DNA of 37,643 bases, from NCBI GenBank assembly GCA_902517795.1, contig CABYDR010000010.1:1-37643 (forward strand). The letters run 5' to 3'. Shown piece after piece: positions 9,282 through 17,779 of this stretch. Origin of the DNA: an uncultured Woeseiaceae bacterium. GTDB taxonomy: Bacteria > Pseudomonadota > Gammaproteobacteria > Steroidobacterales > Woeseiaceae. A program made the position numbers and the translations under genes. Every line of letters begins with the position of its first letter. Position 1 is the first letter of the stretch. The notes beneath the pieces are model-generated. The model did not search any database. It was given only the letters and a program-made list of their open reading frames with translations, and was not told where the DNA came from.

Positions 9282-10628
9282 ATGGATCATTCGGGCCTCA
9301 TAACATTACTGCCAACTATTATAGTCCTCGCTGCAGCTATCATAACTCATCGTCCTGTTGCATCACTTATATTAGGTGCTTTGGTTGGCATCATACTCAC
9401 ATCGCCTAAAAACATATTGGGCACATTCTCTGAAATTTCTTTAGAAGTGATGCAAGATCCTCAAATTGGATGGGTGATTGTCGTATGCGGTCTTATGGGC
9501 AGTCTCTTCTATCTCCTTATGGCAACAGGCAGTGTAAATGCGTTTACTCAAGCCATGTCAAAAAAGGCAAATACCAGAAAAAAATCTCTTTTAATAACAT
9601 GGTTCCTCGGTCTCACAATGTTTTTAGATGATTATTTGAATGCCATTGTGATTGGTAATTCAATGAAAAAAGTGACCGACAAATTTAAAGTTTCTCGATC
9701 TATGTTGGCTTATATAGTTGACTCGACAGCAGCGCCGACCTGTGTGTTGGTTCCCATATCAACTTGGGCAATATACTTTTCAGCAATAATTGAGTCAACT
9801 GAGTACGTAGCCCCGGGTGAAGGGATGAAATACTATGTCATGGCTATTCCCTTTATGTTCTATCCAATTATCGCGTTAATTCTTGTGCCATTGGTTGCAA
9901 TCGGTCGCTTTCCTTTAATTGGCCCGATGAAAAAAGAGGAAATGGAAGCGACTAATAATTTTCAAAATAAAAGTTCCGATGATCTGCTAAAGGAAGAAAA
10001 AAAATCATCTGCCAGTATTTGGGGTTTTATTTTACCGATTGTCATGCTCATCTTCATTTCATGGATAAATGACATTGATTTGCTTCGAGGTATTATTGCG
10101 ACTCTAATCATAGTCGTACCATCAATGATTCTTCTGAAGATCATCAATATGAATAATGCATGTGATGCAATACTTGATGGTTTTAAAGTCATGATTCCTC
10201 CGCTGATGATTGTTGTGGCAGCATTCATGTTTAAAAATGTAAATGATCAATTGGGTCTTTCAGAGTATGTAATTGAGACCGTAACACCATATCTTTCGCC
10301 AGAAATGTTTCCTGTTATTGTTTTTATCTCAATGGCCTTTATGTCTTTTGCTACCGCATCAAACTGGGGTATTTATGTAATTATAATTCCTATTGTAATG
10401 CCGCTGGGAATTGCTTTGGGGGTACCAATTCCATTAATCATTGGGGCTGTTTTATCGGCCAGCTCATTTGGCAGTCATGCATGCTTTTATACAGATGCGA
10501 CAGTTCTTGCAGCTCAGGCAAGCGGAGTTGACACAATGAAACATGCGCTGACTCAATTTCCTTATGCTTTAGTTGCCGCGATTGCAGCATCACTTTCTTA
10601 TGTTGCTTATGCTTATATAGTAGTATGA
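9282..10628 (+). CDS. NhaC-family Na+/H+ antiporter-like transporter
   Basis: A 448-residue polytopic membrane protein. The frame can open at a TTG (9276), but ATG 9282 is preferred because AAAGG ends 8 nt before it. Family motifs include FLDDYLNAIVIGNSM, where the acidic pair lies in a helix, and the long conserved VDSTAAPTCVLVPISTW. A cytoplasmic charged loop (KKEEMEATNNF to LLKEEKKSSAS) divides the two halves, and C-terminal helices include FATASNWGIYVIIIPIVMP and SSFGSHACFYTDATVL. NhaC-type proteins exchange Na+ for H+; some relatives carry amino or organic acids. It is 22 bp downstream of the HupE-like gene and 48 bp before the BCCT carrier, so it may maintain the Na+ gradient that BCCT symporters can use. 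Confidence 0.86.
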   Translation: MDHSGLITLLPTIIVLAAAIITHRPVASLILGALVGIILTSPKNILGTFSEISLEVMQDPQIGWVIVVCGLMGSLFYLLMATGSVNAFTQAMSKKANTRKKSLLITWFLGLTMFLDDYLNAIVIGNSMKKVTDKFKVSRSMLAYIVDSTAAPTCVLVPISTWAIYFSAIIESTEYVAPGEGMKYYVMAIPFMFYPIIALILVPLVAIGRFPLIGPMKKEEMEATNNFQNKSSDDLLKEEKKSSASIWGFILPIVMLIFISWINDIDLLRGIIATLIIVVPSMILLKIINMNNACDAILDGFKVMIPPLMIVVAAFMFKNVNDQLGLSEYVIETVTPYLSPEMFPVIVFISMAFMSFATASNWGIYVIIIPIVMPLGIALGVPIPLIIGAVLSASSFGSHACFYTDATVLAAQASGVDTMKHALTQFPYALVAAIAASLSYVAYAYIVV

Positions 10629-10676
10629 TTCTTTCTAAGAATTAATACATTAATCGCTTCATCTTTACGGAGTTTT

Positions 10677-12203
10677 ATGCAAAAAATCTATGCACGTCTC
10701 TCTTTAGTAAATATACCACTGACATTCGTTACAACTATGATGGTGGTGTGCTTTTTATCATTCATATTTATGAATCCAGAGCTGGTTGATGAATTTGCTG
10801 CTTTTTGGAATAGATTAATTGCAAATTATTTTGCTGGTTACTTAATTTGGGTAGTCGCGTTAGTTACGATTTTCACCCTTCTGATTGCTTTTACTCCCTA
10901 TGGCAGCCTTCGCCTTGGAAAAGACAATGAAAGACCTGAATTCAGTCGATTCTCTTGGTTCTCAATGCTGTTCGGAGCTGGTGTTGGAACCGGTATACTT
11001 TTTTTTGGTGTAGCAGAGCCGATTTCACATCTTCAAAATAATCCATTTTTAAGCATTGAGGGGGCAGAGCCGCTGTCATCTGAAGCAGCTGTTATCGCAC
11101 AAAGAATCACATTATTTCATTGGGGTTTGAATGGTTGGGCATGCTATTCAATCGTAGGATTATGCTTAGGTTACTTCTCATATAGAAAAGGATTGCCTTT
11201 AACAATTCGTTCCGCATTGCATCCAATAATAGGTGACAAAATATATGGAATCGCAGGTGACCTTATTGATCTTGTTGCCGTCTTTAGCACCTTGTTTGGA
11301 ATTACAGTTTCATTGGGTCTGGGTGCATCACAAATGTCAAGCGGAATAGCATACCTTTTTGGTACAACCATAACACCTATTTTCAAACTCTCGGTTGTGT
11401 TAGTCGTATCAATTATTGCCACTGTTTCGGTGGTTTCCGGATTGAAAAGAGGAATAAAATTTTTGAGTGAGACAAATATATGGCTTTGTCTTATTCTTTT
11501 GTCATTCATCCTGTTTGCAGGACCAACAATTGTCATCTTAACAAGTCTATTTTCTGGTACGTTGGATTACATAAGTTCAGTAATTCCCCTCAGTTTTTGG
11601 ATTGATCCATCAATAGAGAAAACTTGGTCAACCTCATGGACTCTCTTTTATTGGGGTTGGTGGATCGCATGGGGACCGTTTGTAGGAATGTTTATGGCAA
11701 GAATCTCCAGAGGAAGAACAATAAGAGAATATGTTCTTGGAACTGTAATTTTTCCTGTTGCTATAGGATTTATTTGGTTGATAGTTTTTGGTGCAACCGC
11801 TCTCCATATTCAATCCAGTGGTCCTGGTGGACTGGTTGAAGCAGTCAACGAAGATATTTCACAGGCAGTTTTTAGAACCTATGAGCTACTTAATGTTGAT
11901 TGGGCGACATGGCTTATTGCTTTTTTCACAACAGTCTTAATTGCATCGTGGTTTGTTACTTCATCAGACTCAGCTACCCTCATTATTTGCACAATACTCT
12001 GCTCCGGAGAAAGACGGCCACCCAAAATACTCAGGATTTTCTGGGGCATCATAATAGGTCTTGTTGCTGGCCTTCTCTTGCTTCATGGTGGCTTAAGTGC
12101 GCTGCAAACTGCTTCGACTTCAATAGCAATTCCATTCTCAGTTGTCTTGATTTTGATGATTTTCGGATTATGCAAAGCTCTTTATCAAACTGAAAATAAA
12201 TAA
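10677..12203 (+). CDS. BCCT-family betaine/carnitine/choline transporter
   Basis: 508 residues with twelve hydrophobic segments and the BCCT hallmarks. The glycine-rich helix reads FGAGVGTGILFFGVAEP, and the aromatic substrate-box segment reads FYWGWWIAWGPFVGMF, followed by ARISRGRTIREY. ITVSLGLGASQMSSG is also typical of the family. These carriers import quaternary ammonium compounds with Na+ or H+. The C-terminus is short (ends ALYQTENK) with no long regulatory tail like that of osmosensing BetP, which suggests nutritional rather than osmotic uptake. A GGAG (10669-10672) precedes the ATG. Its stop is 5 bp from the convergent end of the sarcosine oxidase operon. With the N-methyl catabolic genes next door, glycine betaine or a related compound is the likely cargo. 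Confidence 0.92.
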   Translation: MQKIYARLSLVNIPLTFVTTMMVVCFLSFIFMNPELVDEFAAFWNRLIANYFAGYLIWVVALVTIFTLLIAFTPYGSLRLGKDNERPEFSRFSWFSMLFGAGVGTGILFFGVAEPISHLQNNPFLSIEGAEPLSSEAAVIAQRITLFHWGLNGWACYSIVGLCLGYFSYRKGLPLTIRSALHPIIGDKIYGIAGDLIDLVAVFSTLFGITVSLGLGASQMSSGIAYLFGTTITPIFKLSVVLVVSIIATVSVVSGLKRGIKFLSETNIWLCLILLSFILFAGPTIVILTSLFSGTLDYISSVIPLSFWIDPSIEKTWSTSWTLFYWGWWIAWGPFVGMFMARISRGRTIREYVLGTVIFPVAIGFIWLIVFGATALHIQSSGPGGLVEAVNEDISQAVFRTYELLNVDWATWLIAFFTTVLIASWFVTSSDSATLIICTILCSGERRPPKILRIFWGIIIGLVAGLLLLHGGLSALQTASTSIAIPFSVVLILMIFGLCKALYQTENK

Positions 12204-12208
12204 ATTGG

Positions 12209-12790
12209 TCAAATATCAGTTGAATTGAACTCTTCCATGGCATTTAGAAGCCATTTTGCCAGGTGCTCAGAAAAACTTCTTCGAACAATAATATTGTATG
12301 TAGGTTTATCATCGGTTAAAGATAAAACAATATTGGATTTTGCCATCAAGGTTTGCGCGCAGTATCCTGGTTTGGGTAAACTTTTTTCCAAGTTCAGAGT
12401 GCATCCTTTTGAGATGGCATTGCTCGCCCTATTGCCACTGAGTTTCATTTGGATTAGCGCTCCTGATTGATTGATGATGTGCATTCCATTTTTTGACGAT
12501 GGATTTCTCTCAAGTATTCTTTTTTCAGCATCTGCGACCAAAAGCCACTCATTGGGACCTAACCAATAAAGTTGATGTTTATCAGAGGTGAATGTATTGG
12601 GCTCAAGAGGCAATGACTGGCCTAGCAGATTAAAAACCTCATCAAAAAAAAGTTTGTTTTCAGCCTCTCCTCTAATAATAAAAAAACTGAGGTTGCTGTC
12701 AATTTCTAAAAATGCATTTTGAGTATCCCTATTTTTCTCTAGATCTTTTTTAATTCGAGTTAAAGGATGATGTTTGCTTTCATTCAACAT
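12209..12790 (-). CDS. soxG: Sarcosine oxidase gamma subunit
   Basis: About 193 residues from the ATG at 12790, chosen because GGAG lies 9 nt upstream and it gives an 11-nt overlap with the soxA stop; a more distal ATG at 12814 is possible. Recognisable SoxG features are FFIIRGEAENKLFFDEVF, WLGPNEWLLVADAEKR, and the C-terminal YNIIVRRSFSEHLAKWLLNAM. It is a GcvT-like small subunit that packs against alpha in the heterotetrameric enzyme that converts sarcosine, THF and O2 to glycine, 5,10-methylene-THF and H2O2. It is the last gene of the operon. Sequence similarity within this family is low, so the call rests partly on its position after soxA. Confidence 0.85.
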   Translation of the reverse strand: MLNESKHHPLTRIKKDLEKNRDTQNAFLEIDSNLSFFIIRGEAENKLFFDEVFNLLGQSLPLEPNTFTSDKHQLYWLGPNEWLLVADAEKRILERNPSSKNGMHIINQSGALIQMKLSGNRASNAISKGCTLNLEKSLPKPGYCAQTLMAKSNIVLSLTDDKPTYNIIVRRSFSEHLAKWLLNAMEEFNSTDI

Positions 12791-15782
12791 TTTGCCGCTC
12801 TCCGCTTGGGTCATAGAACACCGGATTTACAACTTTGACTTCAATTTCAGTGCCACAGGATGCTACCGCTAAGAACTCCTCACCATGCCTATCTCTTCCT
12901 GACTCAATCATTGCCATTGCAATGGGGTGACCGAGAACTGGGCTATAATAACTGGAACTTACATGCCCGTACATTGGAATTGGTTTTTTATGAGCGCCTT
13001 TCCTTATTATCTGTGCGCCCTCGGGAATAACTGTTTTTCCATCCAATGACAACAAACCCACCAATTGTTTTCGGTCATTTCTGATGGAATCTTCTCTCAA
13101 TAATGATCTTTTTCCGATAAAATCTTTTTTTCTTGACAACATCCACCCCAATCCAGCATCTTCGGGGTTTATAGACCCATCTGTGTCTTGGCCAACAATA
13201 ATAAAACCTTTTTCTGCTCTCAATACATGCATTGTCTCCGTGCCATATGGCGTTATTTCATATTCCTTGCCTGCCTCAATTAAAATATTCCACAAATGCA
13301 GTGCATAATTGCTGTCGACATTAATCTCAAAAGCCAATTCACCACTGAAACTTACCCTGAAAATATCAACATCTATATCATCAATCTTTGATTTCACAAA
13401 AGTCATGAATTTCATGCTTTCTTTATCAATTCCGGTGACCATCAGTTTTTTTAATACTTTTCTGCTGTTGGGTCCTGCCAGAACTATGGTCGAAAGCTGT
13501 TCTGTCAGTGACGTCAGATAAACATCCAAATCTGGCCATTCTGTTTGATGCCATTGTTCAAGCCAACTCATAACTGAAGCAGCTCCACCAGTCGTGGTGG
13601 TTAAGTAGAAATGATTTTCAGCCATTCTCGTCATTACGCCGTCATCCTTAATCATTCCATCTTCACCAAGCATGATGCCATAAGCACATTGGCCTATTGC
13701 CATCTTTGATACATCATGAGTGTATATTCTCTCCAAAAAATTTAGTGCATCCTTACCTTGAATATCAATCTTGCCGAGGGTAGATGCATCCATAATTCCT
13801 AGAGAGTTTCTGACCGCAAGACACTCTCTTTTTACAGCATTCTCTATTGTTTCGTTTTGAGTTGGAAAATACCACGGGCGAAGCCACTGACCGACTAATT
13901 CAAAGGGAGATGTCTGATTTTCATGAAAGTCATGTATTGCAGTTTTTCTTATTGGATCAAAAAATTCACCTATCTCTTGACCGGCACATACACCAAAACT
14001 GACAGGTGTATAAGCAGGACGAAAAGTGGTCGTACCTATATCAGCTATTGGTTTATTCAAGACCTCAGCCAATATGGCCATACCATTAATATTGCCTAAC
14101 TTACCCTGATCAGTTCCAAAACCAAGAGCTGTATATCTCTTTACATGCTCTATATTTTTATAACCCTCCCTCACTGCCTGAAAAATGTCACTCACTGATG
14201 TATCGTTTTGATAATCAATAAATTGTTTGGGATGAGATTCTGGATCTTTTCCATCGTTCACACGCCACAATGGTGACATTGACACGTAGTTATTTTCTTC
14301 AACATCGAATGAGATTTTTTCAGAGAGCTCGTACCCTAAATCAGTGAGCATTTCTGATGTTCTTTTTTTTGCATCTTCAAGACAATCTTTTAGGCCCCAA
14401 AATCCATTGGAGGAACCAACCGAGGTATTTTTTTGGTGTGTGTTTTTTGGAATAAAACAATGGAGCTTTTCACTCCATGCATTCCTACCTCCAGATTGCG
14501 AATGTAAGTGAACCGCTGGGCTCCAGCCACCTGAGATGGCAAGCAAATCACAATCTCGATAAATCAACTCATTGTCATGCAGGCCCGTCTCAGAATTTAA
14601 TTTCGCAATTTCAATACCTTCAACTTTATTTGAGCCTTGTACATTTGTGACAACGCTGCAAAATTTAACTTCAATATTCAGTTCATTTGTTTTTATTGTT
14701 GCAGCAGAGGAATTTTCAGGTCTGGAGTCTATAATTATTATTGAATCAACACCCGCATTTTTTAGATCTATTGCTGTTTGATAAGCAGAATCATTGTTTG
14801 TGAATATAGCGATATTTCTACCAGGGAGAACTGCAAATCTTTTTATATATTCTGAAACTGCAGAGGCAAGCATTACTCCTGGACGATCATTGTTAGAAAA
14901 AACTAAAGGACGCTCAAAGGCACCTTGTGCGAGAACAACCGATTGTGTTCTGATTCGCCATAATTTTTGTCTAGGCGAATTAACCGTTGTTTCTGGTGAA
15001 TGATCTGTATACCTTTCACAAACAGTCAGGAAGTTATAGTCGTAATAACCAAATGCTGTACTTCTTTTTAAGCATTTAACATTTGGCGCCTTCTCGAGTT
15101 CAGCTTGAGCTCTCTCTACCCACTCAATAGCAACCGTATTATCAATTTTTTCGTCAGAGTAAAGTAGCTTTCCCCCAAACTTTTCTTTCTCATCAACAAT
15201 GATTACATTAGCTCCAGATTGAGATGCAACCAATGCAGACATAATCCCTGCTGGGCCGGCTCCGACGATAAGAAGATCACAATGTTCATTATGATGACTG
15301 TAATAATCCGGATCATTCTCATCTGGCGCGTATCCAAAACCAGCCATTTTTCTTAAGAAATACTCGTACAATTTCCAAAACTTTGCTGGATACATAAAGG
15401 TTTTATAGTAGAACCCAGCACCAAACATCTTGCTTAACCAATCATTTATAATGGCTACATCAAAATGCAAACTAGGCCAACCTTTCTCACTGCTGGCAAT
15501 TAGTCCATCATAGAGTTCAACTTGAGTTGCCTTTAAACCGGCTTCGGTTCTACTCCCAGAGCCTACCTGGAGGATTGCATTTGGCTCCTCTGGCCCACAA
15601 GAAAAAATTCCTCTTGGCCTATGATATTTAAAACTTCTTCCAACTATTTTTATGTCATTTGCTAAGAGTGCTGATGCGAGTGTGTCGCCTTTATAGGCTT
15701 GCAATTTTTTTCCATTGAAAGTGAAATTCAGGATGTCATCTCTCTGGATATGTCCACCACTTTTTAAGCGATTCTTCTGCAT
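12780..15782 (-). CDS. soxA: Sarcosine oxidase alpha subunit
   Basis: 1000 residues, the usual SoxA size. Domain order: an N-terminal ferredoxin-like segment (about 15-100, with FKYHRPRGIFSCGPEEPNA) that lacks the iron-sulfur cysteines; a dinucleotide-binding domain starting LLIVGAGPAGIMSALVAS (about 170-187) for NAD; a middle oxidoreductase domain with AISGGWSPAVHLHSQSGG; and a C-terminal GcvT-like THF-binding domain from about 600 (TTFRPAYTPVSFG, SGELAFEINV, RAEKGFIIVGQDTDGS). The alpha subunit holds NAD and part of the FMN site and channels the iminium/formaldehyde carbon to THF. It lies 32 nt after soxD and overlaps soxG. No frame damage is seen. Confidence 0.96.
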   Translation of the reverse strand: MQKNRLKSGGHIQRDDILNFTFNGKKLQAYKGDTLASALLANDIKIVGRSFKYHRPRGIFSCGPEEPNAILQVGSGSRTEAGLKATQVELYDGLIASSEKGWPSLHFDVAIINDWLSKMFGAGFYYKTFMYPAKFWKLYEYFLRKMAGFGYAPDENDPDYYSHHNEHCDLLIVGAGPAGIMSALVASQSGANVIIVDEKEKFGGKLLYSDEKIDNTVAIEWVERAQAELEKAPNVKCLKRSTAFGYYDYNFLTVCERYTDHSPETTVNSPRQKLWRIRTQSVVLAQGAFERPLVFSNNDRPGVMLASAVSEYIKRFAVLPGRNIAIFTNNDSAYQTAIDLKNAGVDSIIIIDSRPENSSAATIKTNELNIEVKFCSVVTNVQGSNKVEGIEIAKLNSETGLHDNELIYRDCDLLAISGGWSPAVHLHSQSGGRNAWSEKLHCFIPKNTHQKNTSVGSSNGFWGLKDCLEDAKKRTSEMLTDLGYELSEKISFDVEENNYVSMSPLWRVNDGKDPESHPKQFIDYQNDTSVSDIFQAVREGYKNIEHVKRYTALGFGTDQGKLGNINGMAILAEVLNKPIADIGTTTFRPAYTPVSFGVCAGQEIGEFFDPIRKTAIHDFHENQTSPFELVGQWLRPWYFPTQNETIENAVKRECLAVRNSLGIMDASTLGKIDIQGKDALNFLERIYTHDVSKMAIGQCAYGIMLGEDGMIKDDGVMTRMAENHFYLTTTTGGAASVMSWLEQWHQTEWPDLDVYLTSLTEQLSTIVLAGPNSRKVLKKLMVTGIDKESMKFMTFVKSKIDDIDVDIFRVSFSGELAFEINVDSNYALHLWNILIEAGKEYEITPYGTETMHVLRAEKGFIIVGQDTDGSINPEDAGLGWMLSRKKDFIGKRSLLREDSIRNDRKQLVGLLSLDGKTVIPEGAQIIRKGAHKKPIPMYGHVSSSYYSPVLGHPIAMAMIESGRDRHGEEFLAVASCGTEIEVKVVNPVFYDPSGERQNVE

Positions 15783-15814
15783 TAATTATTTTCCTGTCAT
15801 TCTGAGATAGGCTT

Positions 15815-16069
15815 TTAAAACTTATATGTTGCCTTGATGTCATAATTTACTGTGTCTCTCTCTACAATAAACCATCTCCGACAACCCGCGCTGTGATTCC
15901 ATTGTTCTTTGAAAACACCCTTGGTATTTTTTCGCATGAACAAGTAATCGCCCCATTCTTCATCTGACAATGCTTCAGGTGCCACAGGTCTTTTAATATC
16001 GGCTTCACCTCCGTACGAAAATTCTGTTTCATCTCGATCACCGCACCATGGACATTTTATTATCAACAT
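15815..16069 (-). CDS. soxD: Sarcosine oxidase delta subunit
   Basis: 84 residues beginning MLIIKCPWCGDRDETEF. The CPWC pair plus the later HSAGCRRWF (His and Cys) are the zinc ligands seen in SoxD. The sequence GGEADIKRPVAPEALSDEEW and the segment WGDYLFMRKNTKG are near-diagnostic of the subunit. In the heterotetramer delta is a small zinc-binding subunit with a structural role. A GAGAG Shine-Dalgarno precedes the ATG, and the gene sits 10 nt after soxB and 32 nt before soxA, the standard B-D-A-G order. Confidence 0.96.
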   Translation of the reverse strand: MLIIKCPWCGDRDETEFSYGGEADIKRPVAPEALSDEEWGDYLFMRKNTKGVFKEQWNHSAGCRRWFIVERDTVNYDIKATYKF

Positions 16070-16079
16070 CGTATCTCTC

Positions 16080-17330
16080 TCAGTGTGCTACTGCAGCAGC
16101 GCCGTGCTCATCTATGAGGGCACCTGAAGAGAAACGATCAAGTGAGAAGGGTGCATTCAAATGATGTGCTTCATCATTTGCTAATGTATGAGCAAAAACC
16201 CATCCCGAACCGGGTGTTGCCTTAAAACCACCGGTACCCCAACCACAATTGATATAAAGCCCTTCAATTGGAGTTTTACTTATAATGGGGCATGCATCTG
16301 GAGATACATCAACAATTCCACCCCATTGCCTAAGCATTCTTACTCTGCTGAAACAAGGAAACAATTCCATGATTGCTTGCATGCAATGCTCAATTATACA
16401 AAAGCTTCCCTTTTGACCATAGCCGATATAGGGATCGATACCAGCACCAATCACCAGCTCCCCTTTATCAGATTGACTAATATAGCCATGAACAGCATTA
16501 GACATCACGACAGTGTCCAATACAGGCTTGAGAGGTTCAGAAACATATGCCTGCAATGGATGACTCTCAAGAGGCAATCTAAAATCTGCTTTTTCAGCTA
16601 AAACGGAGGCATGACCAGCAACTACTAAACCAATTTTATTTGACTCGATCCTGCCTTTGGAAGTTTCCAATCCATAGACTTGATTATTAGATTTTAAAAT
16701 TCCAGTAACCTCACATTGCTGAATAATATCAACTCCAAGCTGAGCGGCGGCTCTTGCATACCCCCATGCCACAGCATCATGCCTAGCGACACCAGCTCTT
16801 CTTTGAAGCGAAGCGCCCAAGATTGGATATCGTGCAGATGTTGATGTATTGATGCTTGGGATATTTTTTTTAATTTGCTTGGCATCGACAACTTCTGCAT
16901 CAATACCATTAAGCTTATTTGCGCTTACTCTTCTCTCAATATCACGCATATCCTGTAATGTATGACCCAAATTATAAACTCCTCTTTGGCTGAACATTAC
17001 ATTAAAGTTGAGATCCTGGCTGAGGCCCTCCCAGAGTTTTAGTGATTTTTCATACAGCAATGATGCCTCGGTCCACAAATAATTGGATCGAACAATCGTA
17101 GTATTTCTTGCGGTATTTCCGCCACCTATCCAACCCTTCTCAACAACAGCGATATTCTTTAGATTATGGTTTTTAGCTAGGTAATATGCAGAAGCCAATC
17201 CATGACCTCCGCCACCTACAATAATTGCATCATAGCTTTTTTTTGGCTCAGCATCTTTTATGGCAAGTTGCCAGTTTTTATTATTAGAGAATGCATGTCT
17301 AATTAGGCTGAGAGCAGAATACTTACTCAT
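16080..17330 (-). CDS. soxB: Sarcosine oxidase beta subunit
   Basis: 416 residues, a DAO-fold flavoprotein. The Rossmann motif is [19 protein letters not shown] (about 34-52), followed by [21 protein letters not shown]. The motif [11 protein letters not shown] contains H184, matching the histidine that covalently binds FMN in the Corynebacterium enzyme. C-terminal sequences [18 protein letters not shown] and [14 protein letters not shown] match the family. Beta holds non-covalent FAD, where sarcosine is oxidised, and covalent FMN, where O2 is reduced. Its ATG overlaps the GFA gene stop by 4 nt (ATGA), so the two are translationally coupled. It precedes soxD by 10 nt. Confidence 0.96.
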   Translation of the reverse strand: MSKYSALSLIRHAFSNNKNWQLAIKDAEPKKSYDAIIVGGGGHGLASAYYLAKNHNLKNIAVVEKGWIGGGNTARNTTIVRSNYLWTEASLLYEKSLKLWEGLSQDLNFNVMFSQRGVYNLGHTLQDMRDIERRVSANKLNGIDAEVVDAKQIKKNIPSINTSTSARYPILGASLQRRAGVARHDAVAWGYARAAAQLGVDIIQQCEVTGILKSNNQVYGLETSKGRIESNKIGLVVAGHASVLAEKADFRLPLESHPLQAYVSEPLKPVLDTVVMSNAVHGYISQSDKGELVIGAGIDPYIGYGQKGSFCIIEHCMQAIMELFPCFSRVRMLRQWGGIVDVSPDACPIISKTPIEGLYINCGWGTGGFKATPGSGWVFAHTLANDEAHHLNAPFSLDRFSSGALIDEHGAAAVAH

Positions 17331-17779
17331 AACTTTTTCTTTACTCCATAGACATCACCCTCATTTTCGTAACCAGGAAAGAAGTCATGCTTTGGTAATC
17401 CATCTTCGATTTCATAATAGTTTGCCATTGATGAGCAATAAATATGCTCTTTCCCACGCAATTTTGGAGAATGATCCAGTGATCCTGGCCAAATACCAAC
17501 TTCATCATCATCTTTCAATCTCCAGAATAAATTGGAACCGCAGATCGAACAAAAACCGCGCTCCGCTTGTTGCGAAGATTGATACCAGATCAAGGATTCT
17601 TCATTAGTTAAAATAAAATCCGATGTTTTTGTAGAAGTTGAGGCTACATAGTGCCCACTTGCTTTTTGGCACTGAACGCAATGACAGTAAGTTACATCTC
17701 CGAGATCGCCATCAACTTGGTAGGTCACACTTCCGCAAGCGCAGCTGCCTGAATATTTTTCTACTTCATTTGTTTGCAT
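17327..17779 (-). CDS. GFA-family (glutathione-dependent formaldehyde-activating enzyme-like) protein
   Basis: 150 residues with the CENP-V/GFA zinc pattern: C13-x-C15 ([10 protein letters not shown]), C32-x-C34-xx-C37 ([12 protein letters not shown]), and C77-xx-C80 ([11 protein letters not shown]). Two zinc sites of this kind occur in Gfa, which was reported to speed S-hydroxymethylglutathione formation, although many family members have no proven activity. Context strengthens a formaldehyde link: it is wedged between a DMGDH-like flavoprotein (14-nt overlap) and soxB (4-nt overlap). Those enzymes can release formaldehyde when THF is short. No glutathione-dependent formaldehyde dehydrogenase is visible in the window. 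Family confidence is high; the formaldehyde role is inferred. Confidence 0.88.
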   Translation of the reverse strand: MQTNEVEKYSGSCACGSVTYQVDGDLGDVTYCHCVQCQKASGHYVASTSTKTSDFILTNEESLIWYQSSQQAERGFCSICGSNLFWRLKDDDEVGIWPGSLDHSPKLRGKEHIYCSSMANYYEIEDGLPKHDFFPGYENEGDVYGVKKKL

